Source: Bacillota bacterium
GTDB taxonomy: Bacteria > Bacillota > Bacilli > Bacillales > Cytobacillaceae
Length of the DNA stretch: 13,096 nucleotides
Assembly (NCBI GenBank): GCA_023387295.1
Contig: JAEWIG010000006.1
Span: forward strand, 1-13,096
Direction of reading: 5' to 3'
The stretch's first letter is position 1; each line of letters begins with the position of its first letter. Below the pieces are notes generated by a model, which was not told where the DNA came from, did not search any database, and saw only the letters and a list, made by a program, of their open reading frames with translations. Positions 1 through 6,792 of this stretch are shown piece after piece. Made by a program: the position numbers and the translations under genes.

Positions 1-102
1 GTCTTTAACAGTGGGAATGTAGAATGGGCTTTCGGGTTACAGGGAGATGATCCATTTGTAGAGATTATAACAAAGAATGTTATTGATGCTTTTATAAAAT
101 AA
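1..102 (+). CDS. C-terminal fragment, possibly N,N-dimethylformamidase large-subunit family
   Basis: The window opens inside a gene: frame 1 is open from base 1 for 33 codons and stops with TAA at 100-102. The visible end reads VFNSGNVEWAFGL, then DDPFVEIITKNVIDAFIK. The pattern VF-x-(S/A)-G-x-x-x-W-x-x-GL followed by P-x-V-x-x-I-T-x-N-V-(I/L)-D resembles the C-terminus of proteins annotated as N,N-dimethylformamidase large-subunit family, as far as I can recall that family. The assignment rests on about 30 residues and is tentative. No terminator is evident between it and the binding-protein gene 137 bases downstream, so the two may be co-transcribed. A member of this family would fit the amide-hydrolysis theme of the C45 enzyme further along. 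The rest of the gene lies outside the window. Confidence 0.45.
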   Translation, partial: VFNSGNVEWAFGLQGDDPFVEIITKNVIDAFIK

Positions 103-239
103 ATTCGTAAGGTGGCAGGGGATTTTAAATTAAATTCTTTTCTCTATTCTTTTAACCATTATTTTCGTGAATTCATGAGGAATCTTTTAGGTCATTGCTT
201 GTTTAATATAAAAATGATTTTAGGAAAGGTGGTAAATTA

Positions 240-1826
240 ATGAGAAAAATGATGTATGGTTTCCTACTGTTAATATTGTCTAGTTTTCTTGTGATTGGAT
301 GTACTAACCAAGGGAGCGATAAAACATCAGGTGAGAATAATTCACCCGATAGTAAACAAGTTGAGGCACCAGAAATTAGAGTGGCTATTAATGCACAACC
401 CACATCACTTGATCCACATATGACGACAGCCTCTATGACAAGTGCAGTCTCTAGGAATATTTTTGAAACCTTGGTAACGATTAACTCGAATTATGAGCCT
501 GTACCTATGCTTGCAGAATCTGTAGATATTAGTGAGGATCAATTAAATTATACATTTTCGTTAAGAAAAGGTGTTAAGTTTCACAACGGAAAGGAATTAA
601 ATGCTGAAGATGTAGTAGCATCAATGGCACGTTGGTTAGAAAAGTCTGCAATTGCTCAAAAATCCTTGGGTGAAGGAGCACTATTTACAGTTAAAGATGA
701 TTATACAGTTGTCCTACAATTAAAAGAAGTTTCTACTGGTGTTCTTAATGCAATGTCCACTGCGAAACAGCTAGCTGCAATCTATCCTAAAGAGGTAATC
801 GAAAGTGCTGATAGTTCTGATAATATTAAAGAATTTATCGGAACAGGACCTTTTAAATTTGAGGAATGGAAGCAAGATCAGTATATTCATTTAACAAAGT
901 TTGATGATTATGTTGGAATTGAAGCTAGTCCAGATGGAATGTCAGGAGAAAAGAACCCTAAGGTAAAAGATTTGTATTTTGATGTAGTTACTGATCCTAC
1001 AATTCGTCTTTCAGGTCTTCAAACAGGACTATATGATATTGCGATGAATATTCAGCCAGAGCATTATGAACAAGTGAAAAATAGCAAAAATGCAAAAGCA
1101 CTGACGGATCAAAGAACCTATTTAATTTTAAATTTTAATAAGAAAGAAGGCCCGCTTGCTAATGTTAAGTTAAGACAAGCGATTAGTGCTGCGTTAGATT
1201 TAAACAGCATCATGTATGGTTCATTTGGAAATGAAGAGATTTATGATATTTATCCTGGGTTTATGAAAATGGATCAGAAGTTTTATTCTGATGCAGCAAG
1301 CGAGTATTTTAACCAAAAAAATCCTGAACTTGCCAAAAAGCTTCTTAAGGAAGCCGGTTATAATGGTGAAGAAATTGTTTTAATGACTTCTCGTGATTAT
1401 GATCATTTCTATCAAGCTGCAACAATTATTCAACAGCAATTGCAAGAAATTGGCATGAAAATTAAACTAGATGTATATGATTGGCCAACATTCTTAGATT
1501 TAGAAAATAAGTCAGATAAATGGCATATGGAAACTACAGGGTATACAACATGGATAACACCAGCAGAAAATATTATTTTCAACAGTAATTCACCAGGGTG
1601 GACTAGTGATCCATCGCTTGATGAGATTATTAGTAGCATAAAGTCATCTTCTTCTGATGAGGAACTGCAGACAAAATATGATGCACTTCAGGAATTCCTA
1701 TTAAGAGATTATGTACCAGGTGTTAAGCTCGGAAACTATGCTGATATTTATGGTGTTAATAACAATGTTGTGGATTTCTCCACTCATGAAGGAATGATTC
1801 TTTGGAATATAGGCCTAAAAGAATAA
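240..1826 (+). CDS. ABC transporter substrate-binding lipoprotein, family 5 (peptide/nickel type)
   Basis: This is an extracellular, membrane-anchored solute receptor that delivers a ligand to an ABC importer of the Opp/Dpp type. The 528-residue product has a lipoprotein signal: MRKMM, a hydrophobic core, and the lipobox VIGC with the lipidated Cys at residue 21. A Ser/Asn/Asp-rich linker follows. The SBP family 5 domain begins near residue 45 with IRVAINAQPTSLDPHM and continues with the typical blocks IFETLV, FSLRKGVKFHNGKELNAEDVV and GTGPFKFEEWK. Length and layout match full-length DppA/OppA-like proteins. The start is supported by AAAGGTGG at 225-232, seven bases before the ATG. No permease or ATPase gene follows, so those must lie upstream of the window or elsewhere. 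Family 5 proteins bind peptides, nickel, opines, glutathione or sugars, so the ligand is not known. The neighbouring amidohydrolase genes suggest an amide or acylated amino compound. Confidence 0.93.
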   Translation: MRKMMYGFLLLILSSFLVIGCTNQGSDKTSGENNSPDSKQVEAPEIRVAINAQPTSLDPHMTTASMTSAVSRNIFETLVTINSNYEPVPMLAESVDISEDQLNYTFSLRKGVKFHNGKELNAEDVVASMARWLEKSAIAQKSLGEGALFTVKDDYTVVLQLKEVSTGVLNAMSTAKQLAAIYPKEVIESADSSDNIKEFIGTGPFKFEEWKQDQYIHLTKFDDYVGIEASPDGMSGEKNPKVKDLYFDVVTDPTIRLSGLQTGLYDIAMNIQPEHYEQVKNSKNAKALTDQRTYLILNFNKKEGPLANVKLRQAISAALDLNSIMYGSFGNEEIYDIYPGFMKMDQKFYSDAASEYFNQKNPELAKKLLKEAGYNGEEIVLMTSRDYDHFYQAATIIQQQLQEIGMKIKLDVYDWPTFLDLENKSDKWHMETTGYTTWITPAENIIFNSNSPGWTSDPSLDEIISSIKSSSSDEELQTKYDALQEFLLRDYVPGVKLGNYADIYGVNNNVVDFSTHEGMILWNIGLKE

Positions 1827-1857
1827 ATAAGGTATAGAAGGCAATATTATATATTTT

Positions 1858-1893
1858 ATGGAAAGGGAAAACAGTTTCCCTTTCCATTTTTAT
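1858..1893 (+). terminator. Intrinsic terminator after the binding-protein gene
   Basis: A perfect 13-bp inverted repeat (ATGGAAAGGGAAA / TTTCCCTTTCCAT, 1858-1870 and 1875-1887) with the 4-base loop ACAG is followed by a T-rich tail (TTTTTAT). It lies 31 bases after the stop of the binding-protein gene and 25 bases before the C45 gene. It should end or attenuate transcription there, leaving the C45 gene with reduced read-through or a promoter not recognised here. Confidence 0.85.
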
Positions 1894-1918
1894 CAATAAG
1901 CATGAGGATGAAATAAAA

Positions 1919-3004
1919 ATGAAAATATTAATTCTAAAGGGTGAAGCAAAAGAAATCGGAAGACAGCATGGGGAACAGGGAAAAGAAGAAATTATTAATA
2001 GTTTAGAAACCTATGAACGCTTGTTTTATGGCTATCAAAAAATTAGATGGAATACCGTTAAAGAACGTGCGAAAATTCATTTACCTGCTATAGAGGCTTT
2101 TGATGAATCACTACTTGAGGAAATGGCTGGAGTTGCTGAAGGTGCTGGGATAGATTTTTTAGATGTTTTAGCATTGAATGCAAGAAGCGAAATAGCTCTT
2201 ACCGGCGATGCACATACCTCCTTTACAGATGGATGTACAAGTATCGGAATTTCTACTCCGCTGACGTCTAATACAATTATCGGTCAAAATTGGGATTGGA
2301 AAGAAGAGCAAAAAGACAGTCTTTTGCTATTAAAGATTCAAAGGGAAAATAAACCTGACATTATTATGATAACAGAGGGAGGTATAATCGGAAAAATTGG
2401 TTGTAACGAATATTCCCTGGGAGTATGTCTTAATGCACTTATGACAAATAAGAAATCCAATGGTGTTCCTATTCATCTGGGGCTTCGTTCAATTTTAGAT
2501 TCAACCTCTCTCCATGAAGCAATTGGAAAGCTACAAGAAGGTCAATTAGCTTCAGCTGCAAACTTTCTAATTGGGTATAGCGAAGGCGAACATAGAGGTA
2601 TGGTTTTGCATGTTGAAGTTTCTCCATATGGGATCGGGATTGCGAATAATGAAACTAATTATGGAGTTCATACTAATCATATATGTTCACCAGAGATTCT
2701 ATTGAGTTTGAAGGATTATAATAATCTTCGTTTTAGTGATTCAATTATTAGAAAACGAAGAGCTGAAAACATGATAGAAAAAGCTATTAAAGAAGGACGT
2801 AATATTAATGAGTGTATGTTTAAAGAATGGTTGAGTGATACATTTAATTCACCTAAATCCATTAACCGATATGTAAATAGAGAGGCACCAGAACATCTCC
2901 AGTCTGAAACAATTTTTTCTATAATAATGAATCTTACTTCAAAAGATATCTATGTTTGTGAAGGGATGCCAGCACATAATACTTATCAAAAGATTTCAGT
3001 GTAA
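1919..3004 (+). CDS. C45-family Ntn hydrolase (acyl-CoA:6-aminopenicillanate acyltransferase-like)
   Basis: This is a probable cytoplasmic amidohydrolase or acyltransferase of the N-terminal-nucleophile superfamily, MEROPS family C45. The family includes penicillin acyltransferase and beta-alanyl amine (carcinine) hydrolases. The 361-residue protein has an N-terminal helical propeptide-like region with the family pattern GEAKEIGRQHGEQ (residues 8-20), then DGCTSIG with the presumed nucleophile Cys106. In this family autocleavage occurs just before that Cys. GQNWDWKEEQ (about 122-131) matches the conserved block after the nucleophile, and GVHTNHI lies further on, near residue 249. The C-terminal part (SETIFSIIMNLTSKDIYVCEGMP) also fits the family. 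The start is supported by GAGGATG at 1904-1910. There is no signal peptide. Its position next to an oligopeptide-type binding protein suggests it acts on the imported compound, but the substrate cannot be read from sequence. Confidence 0.85.
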   Translation: MKILILKGEAKEIGRQHGEQGKEEIINSLETYERLFYGYQKIRWNTVKERAKIHLPAIEAFDESLLEEMAGVAEGAGIDFLDVLALNARSEIALTGDAHTSFTDGCTSIGISTPLTSNTIIGQNWDWKEEQKDSLLLLKIQRENKPDIIMITEGGIIGKIGCNEYSLGVCLNALMTNKKSNGVPIHLGLRSILDSTSLHEAIGKLQEGQLASAANFLIGYSEGEHRGMVLHVEVSPYGIGIANNETNYGVHTNHICSPEILLSLKDYNNLRFSDSIIRKRRAENMIEKAIKEGRNINECMFKEWLSDTFNSPKSINRYVNREAPEHLQSETIFSIIMNLTSKDIYVCEGMPAHNTYQKISV

Positions 3005-3020
3005 GTTAAATTTCAAAAAT

Positions 3021-3074
3021 ATTAGGCCTGCAGTTTATAATCTTTTGAATTTGATTTATAGGTTACTGCCTAAT
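3021..3074. repeat. Imperfect inverted repeat ATTAGGC...GCCTAAT upstream of iclR-type gene
   Basis: ATTAGGC at 3021-3027 and its exact complement GCCTAAT at 3068-3074 bracket a partly complementary AT-rich interior. A further GCCTAAT at 3164-3170 runs into the first ATG of the IclR-type gene. There is no T-run after the structure, so it does not look like a terminator. It may be an operator region for the regulator, but this is inference from motif recurrence only. Confidence 0.35.
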
Positions 3075-3117
3075 AATAAATATGAAAAACATAATCTACA
3101 TTAATAATTGAAATTTG

Positions 3118-3150
3118 TTTGGTGCCTGAAGGATTAATTAAATCACCAAA
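3118..3150. repeat. Inverted repeat TTTGGTG...CACCAAA before iclR-type gene
   Basis: A 7-bp inverted repeat (TTTGGTG at 3118-3124, CACCAAA at 3144-3150) has a 19-base spacer. It lies in the 164-base gap before the IclR-type gene, ending 18 bases upstream of the first possible ATG. It could be a regulatory hairpin or part of a protein-binding site. No function is demonstrated. Confidence 0.3.
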
Positions 3151-3168
3151 TTTAAAGGAATTAGCCTA

Positions 3169-3987
3169 ATGGGGATTATGGAGGGAAAGAGAGGCCCAAG
3201 GATGAGTAATATCAGTCAAGAAATTAATAAAAAGAAAGAAGTAGTCGGAGTTCTCGAAAAGGCACTTTCTGTTATTGCTATTCTTGAAGATACAAAAGAG
3301 GGATATGGACTTACTGAAATTGCCCAGCGTGCGGGCATAAATAAAACCACATGTTATCGAATCTTAAATACATTTCAACTTGATGATATGGTGGAAGTAG
3401 GCGAAAAAGCTGGCACATATCGGCTAGGTACACGCTTCCTAGAATTGGGAGGTATTGTACAAAGAAGGATTAATATACGGCAAATAGCTTTACCTATATT
3501 AACACATCTTACTGAGCAAACGGGAGATACAACTTTTTTATGTATCTTAAATAAACAAAAGGCTGTGTGTATAGAAAGAATTGAAGGAGGAGATGTTCAA
3601 GTATTAGCCTTAAATGTTGGTGATTCTTGGCCTCTTTATTCAGGGGCGGCACCTAGAGCAATTTTGGCAAGTTTAAGTGACGAACAAGTGATGGAAGTGT
3701 TATCAGGTTTACATAAGGATAAAACCTCAAATCAAACAGATGCATCATATTATTTGGAAAAGATTAAAGAAATACGGATTAAAGGCTACTCTGTCAGTTA
3801 CGAAGATGTAACATTGGGAGTATCGAGTATTGGAGCTCCTGTTTTTGATCATACTGGAAATGTAGTTGGAGCTATTAGTTTAAGCAGCACAATCTACAGA
3901 TTTCCGCCTGAACGGGAGGAAGAATTTGCTCAACTTGTCCTGAATGCAGCCAAGGAAATCTCTCAATCGTTAGGATGGTTGGCTTGA
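3169..3987 (+). CDS. IclR-family transcriptional regulator
   Basis: This is a DNA-binding regulator of the IclR family. The N-terminal winged helix-turn-helix spans about residues 27-90 (VLEKALSVIAILE, GLTEIAQRAGINKTTCYRIL, then YRLGTRFLELGG). The C-terminal effector-binding domain spans about 95-268 (DTTFLCILNKQKAVCIERIEG, PLYSGAAPRAILA, GYSVSYEDVTLGVSSIGAPVFD, GAISLS). The total length is 272 residues against about 250 for typical members, because of an N-terminal extension. Two starts are plausible: ATG 3169 with AAAGGA nine bases upstream, and ATG 3202 with GAGAGG seven bases upstream, which gives a more usual MSNISQE start. It follows the C45 gene on the same strand and may control that gene and the upstream transport gene. 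Family members commonly repress or activate small catabolic operons. The effector is unknown. Confidence 0.92.
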   Translation: MGIMEGKRGPRMSNISQEINKKKEVVGVLEKALSVIAILEDTKEGYGLTEIAQRAGINKTTCYRILNTFQLDDMVEVGEKAGTYRLGTRFLELGGIVQRRINIRQIALPILTHLTEQTGDTTFLCILNKQKAVCIERIEGGDVQVLALNVGDSWPLYSGAAPRAILASLSDEQVMEVLSGLHKDKTSNQTDASYYLEKIKEIRIKGYSVSYEDVTLGVSSIGAPVFDHTGNVVGAISLSSTIYRFPPEREEEFAQLVLNAAKEISQSLGWLA

Positions 3988-4064
3988 AAAATCTATTCGT
4001 TTTATTTTCGATGGATCTTTGTAAGGTGTAACTTGGAATATAAGATTATTAAAAAAATGTTCTG

Positions 4065-4105
4065 TCCCAATTTACCTGATTTTAAAGATAAATTGGGATT
4101 TTTGT
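4065..4105 (+). terminator. Intrinsic terminator after iclR-type gene
   Basis: A 10-bp inverted repeat (TCCCAATTTA at 4065-4074, TAAATTGGGA at 4089-4098) with a 14-base loop is followed by TTTTTGTT. It lies about 80 bases downstream of the IclR-type stop codon. A run of A at 4051-4057 on the other side would give a U-run on the minus strand, but seven bases away from the stem, so bidirectional action is only possible. Confidence 0.7.
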
Positions 4106-4186
4106 TGTAATAGCATTTTCCTAAGTATCATTTCCCATTAACAATATGTCTTACGAAACTATGATGTCCTAATTTTAATAGCATTG

Positions 4187-4233
4187 GTTAAGTTGGTGAC
4201 TTAACTAAAATTAGTTTTATAATAACTAATTTT
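4187..4233 (-). terminator. Two adjacent hairpins after the phosphotriesterase-family gene (possible terminator)
   Basis: Two hairpins sit side by side in the convergent gap. One is a 7-bp stem GTTAAGT/ACTTAAC with loop TGGTG (4187-4205). The other is a 10-bp stem AAAATTAGTT/AACTAATTTT with a 7-base loop (4207-4233). Read on the minus strand they follow the hydrolase stop codon by about 30 bases, and the 10-bp stem ends in TTTT. They are AT-rich and lack a long separate U-tract, so a terminator role is plausible but weak. Confidence 0.4.
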
Positions 4234-4262
4234 GTAGATAACCCTTGTTAAATTTCTTGTGA

Positions 4263-5375
4263 TCAACGTGTTAGTAAACAAATCGGATTTTTCATAGTTA
4301 TATTTAATATATCAACCTCTGAAATCCCTAGCATTCTTAGAGTTGGAACAACAAAATTCAATAATCTGGAATATCCAGTTCCACCATAACGACGTGTACA
4401 AGTTTTCGTGTAAACATCACAACCGATTACAAGTTGTTTAGAGTACCCCTCTTTTATTAAAGCAACTAAACCAGCGAGTCTTTCATAATCAGTTTGGTTC
4501 ATTAATCCAATTACCTCATAATTCCAATTATGGCCAAAGGTATCAAAGCTTAATGTGAATCCCTTATCAAGCAGCTCTTTAGCATAGTCAAGTTCTAGTC
4601 GTCGTGAGCTGGGATTAATCAAAAAATTTTTTAATAGATAAGATTCAGGATAATTAAAAACCAATTTATCCATATGGGCAAATACGATACGCTCAGGATT
4701 AATTCCCTCTTCAGTCAAAATATTAGTCATTTTTCGTCCATGGTCCTTTGTCATATGTAACCCATGGTGGATAGTGGCAGAAAGTCCCGTTTCATTTGAT
4801 GTTCTGGCAATGGCTCTTACCATCTTCTCTTCTTTCAAACTCAATGAATTAGGAGCGAATTTAAGGTGACCAGCTCTAATATCAGTGCCTTCAATTCCAT
4901 GTTCTACTTCCCTTTTCATATAGTTAACAAAGTCTTCTACGGACATATCATGATATTTAGCTATCCAAGATTCTTCTGCATATAATCCAGTTGATGCTAT
5001 AACATGTACACCTGTTTTCTTGGATATTCTTCTAAGTGCCTCAACATCCCCACGAATACCAGGTACACTAAGTTCAAGTATTGCAGAACCTCCAGCTATT
5101 TTAAAATCATTAACTTCAGATGTCATCAATTCTTCATCTAGTTTTGTGTTATCAAGTGATGTATTATGGTAGCCATGAGTTAGATAACTCAAATTTTCGA
5201 TCACTACCGGTTCATTTGAATTTGATGGAAACCAACTTTTTTCAGGCTTGGGTAATGATTTTTTAGCCAATTTACCATAATAACTCACATCAGATATTAT
5301 ATGTTCGTGCATTGAAGTAAAACCTAATTGATTTGGAGCAATTGGTCCTAATACTGTCATAATATCTTTTACCAT
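4263..5375 (-). CDS. Phosphotriesterase-family metal-dependent hydrolase (possible sugar lactonase)
   Basis: This is a 370-residue amidohydrolase-superfamily TIM barrel of the phosphotriesterase-like family (COG1735). The expected binuclear metal-site residues are all present: His23 and His25 (MHEHI), Lys172 in RAGHLKFAP at the position of the carboxylated lysine, His203 or His204 (TIHHG), His234 (FAHMD) and Asp320 (IGCDVY). The C-terminus NPICLL is a variant of the usual NP-x-x-LL. It is therefore full length and probably active. Characterised relatives include organophosphate hydrolases, homoserine-lactone lactonases and sugar-phosphate lactonases from mycoplasmas. Next to a sugar epimerase, hydrolysis of a sugar lactone or its phosphate is my preferred guess. 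The start has GGAGGGG at 5386-5392. It is transcribed in the same direction as the epimerase gene 226 bases upstream. Confidence 0.88.
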   Translation of the reverse strand: MVKDIMTVLGPIAPNQLGFTSMHEHIISDVSYYGKLAKKSLPKPEKSWFPSNSNEPVVIENLSYLTHGYHNTSLDNTKLDEELMTSEVNDFKIAGGSAILELSVPGIRGDVEALRRISKKTGVHVIASTGLYAEESWIAKYHDMSVEDFVNYMKREVEHGIEGTDIRAGHLKFAPNSLSLKEEKMVRAIARTSNETGLSATIHHGLHMTKDHGRKMTNILTEEGINPERIVFAHMDKLVFNYPESYLLKNFLINPSSRRLELDYAKELLDKGFTLSFDTFGHNWNYEVIGLMNQTDYERLAGLVALIKEGYSKQLVIGCDVYTKTCTRRYGGTGYSRLLNFVVPTLRMLGISEVDILNITMKNPICLLTR

Positions 5376-5529
5376 ATCAATTTCACCCCTCCAAAATTAA
5401 TAATGAAAGACTCGTAAATTAGTATTTCCTTTTTAATTTAAAGCTACTTTGATTGTGACACTCAATGGATACGGGATTTAAAACTAACTCCTAAGACATT
5501 AAGATACTACAACATCAAATCTAACCTGA

Positions 5530-5555
5530 AGTAAATAGTATCTTGGCTATTTACT
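5530..5555. repeat. Hairpin AGTAAATAG/CTATTTACT between epimerase and hydrolase genes
   Basis: A perfect 9-bp inverted repeat with an 8-base loop lies 47 bases after the epimerase stop and about 155 bases before the hydrolase start. No T-run follows on either strand, so it is not a standard terminator. It could be an mRNA processing or stability element within a two-gene unit, or a protein-binding site. Apart from this I see nothing distinctive in the 226-base gap. Confidence 0.4.
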
Positions 5556-5601
5556 GGGAGATAAAAACCAAGTACTGTTTTATTGACTCAAATACAATTG
5601 A

Positions 5602-6474
5602 TTATGTAATATTTTCTTCTACAGATTTTAGGTAATTAAGTGATTGCTTAGCTGTTTCAACGGGATCTTTATAAAGGCATTCAACTGAAATATAACCGCT
5701 GTACTCTACTTGTTTTAGCATTCTAATTATATGAGCAAAGTCAATGTGACCTAGTCCCGGTGCTTGTCGGTTACTATCCGCAATATGAACATATCCGAGC
5801 TTATTTTTACAGGCTAAGATGCTTTCAGCGAAATCCTTCTCTTCTATATTCATATGGAACGTGTCTATATGAACCTTAAGAAAATCGCTTCCCACTTCAT
5901 CTATTAAATTGCTTGTTTCCTCAATAGTATTTAAGTAGTTGACTTCATACCTGTTGATGACCTCTAATGCTAAGACCACGTCTTTTAATTTTGAATAGTT
6001 TGTTAATGTGGTTAAACTATCGATTAAATAATTTTTATATTTACTAGTAGCATCTAAGTCAGGGATATTTCCACGCATATAACCAATGATAACAATACAC
6101 CCTAATAGTTCCGCCAGATCAATACATTCTTTTAATCGTTGGACAGCTTTGTTCCTTACCTCCTCTGAATCGTCAATTAGAGATAATTTATCTATTGTAT
6201 ACCCCATTCCCGTTACAAGGGCTGACACGGAGAAATTAATCCTATCGCAATATTCTTTGAGTTTCTTACCATTAATTTCATTTGGATTTTTGATATGTAA
6301 CTCTATCGCGTTGTAACCTATTTCTTTAGCTAAGTCTATACTCCGACAGAAATCACCCTTGAATAATACAGGGGCAGCTTTATGTACATCTTCCCCTCCA
6401 CCTGTAACAGCATATTTTAAGCGCTTATTTCTCATGTGGACCTCCATTTCTTTTTGAAGATTTTTATTTGTCAT
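5602..6474 (-). CDS. TIM-barrel sugar (phosphate) isomerase/epimerase, tagatose/psicose 3-epimerase-like
   Basis: This enzyme of the xylose isomerase-like/AP endonuclease 2 superfamily probably epimerises or isomerises a ketose or ketose phosphate. The expected metal and catalytic residues of D-tagatose/D-psicose 3-epimerases are present. They are Glu171 in LALEVINRYE, Asp204 in VHIDTFHMNIEE, His230 in VHIADSNRQAPGLGHIDF and Glu265 in ISVEC (numbering from the start used here). I start at ATG 6474 because GGAGG lies eight bases upstream of it. The longer in-frame ATG at 6489 has no ribosome-binding site, and its own codons contain that GGAGG. A third ATG at 6435 also has GGAGGT close by and would give the compact MRNKRLKYAV start. 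The product is 290 residues. Relatives include 3-epimerases, hydroxypyruvate isomerase, inosose enzymes and D-apiose isomerase, so the substrate is open. It lies between lacI and the phosphotriesterase-like gene. Confidence 0.86.
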   Translation of the reverse strand: MTNKNLQKEMEVHMRNKRLKYAVTGGGEDVHKAAPVLFKGDFCRSIDLAKEIGYNAIELHIKNPNEINGKKLKEYCDRINFSVSALVTGMGYTIDKLSLIDDSEEVRNKAVQRLKECIDLAELLGCIVIIGYMRGNIPDLDATSKYKNYLIDSLTTLTNYSKLKDVVLALEVINRYEVNYLNTIEETSNLIDEVGSDFLKVHIDTFHMNIEEKDFAESILACKNKLGYVHIADSNRQAPGLGHIDFAHIIRMLKQVEYSGYISVECLYKDPVETAKQSLNYLKSVEENIT

Positions 6475-6792
6475 TACCCAGTCCTCCATATTAGTTGTGT
6501 TCTTTTAATAAGGGGAGATTCAACTTCTAGCAGTTTAACGGTATGAACATGGACACAGTCCAGCAATCGTCTCAAAAAGAGACGACTGGTCCTAGTACCT
6601 GTTGAAATAACGGGGTTATATCTTCTCTTCACACATAAGAACCCTTTTATAAAGAGTTATTACTATATAAAAATAAATAATTTACGTTTTTTTTGAATAA
6701 CAATTACACAACCATCAATCGATTTTGCTTTTTTGTCTTACAGTTTAGAAGAATATTTCATACTCAAATACTGAATTAAAACTAACTGTTTT
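6475..6792 (-). other. Long leader between lacI-type and epimerase genes
   Basis: These 318 bases hold no supported gene. On the minus strand they lie between the lacI-type stop and the epimerase start. The region is very AT-rich near lacI. It contains a weak hairpin at 6640-6658 (AACCCTTT, loop TAT, AAAGAGTT, one G-T wobble on the minus strand) and a strong one at 6560-6589. A palindrome AATCGATT at 6717-6724 shares the core of the LacI-type operators but not the flanks. I see no convincing terminator after lacI and no clear promoter with two good hexamers, so read-through from lacI into the epimerase gene is possible. Confidence 0.5.
6560..6589 (-). promoter_or_regulatory. Strong hairpin in the epimerase 5' leader
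   Basis: On the minus strand the RNA would fold CCAG-TCGTCTC, loop UUUUU, GAGACGA-(3-base bulge)-CUGG. The 7-bp stem is formed by 6567-6573 and 6579-6585, and the 4-bp extension by 6560-6563 and 6586-6589. An outer GGA/TCC (6551-6553, 6590-6592) may extend it. No U-run follows, so it is not a simple terminator. It lies about 85 bases before the epimerase start and could be a leader-RNA control element or an inverted-repeat operator. I do not recognise a known riboswitch. Confidence 0.45.

Noticed and set aside
168..175. TGAATTCA palindrome upstream of the binding-protein gene as an operator
   Set aside because: A single 8-bp palindrome in AT-rich DNA with no second copy in the window and no clear promoter around it is not enough support.
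5530..5555. Hairpin as an intrinsic terminator after the epimerase gene
   Set aside because: The stem is perfect, but no U-tract follows on either strand and the stem is AT-rich.
6717..6724. AATCGATT as a fourth LacI operator before the epimerase gene
   Set aside because: It shares the AANCGNTT core but lacks the outer symmetric G/C positions. An 8-bp match of this kind is expected a few times by chance in 13 kb.
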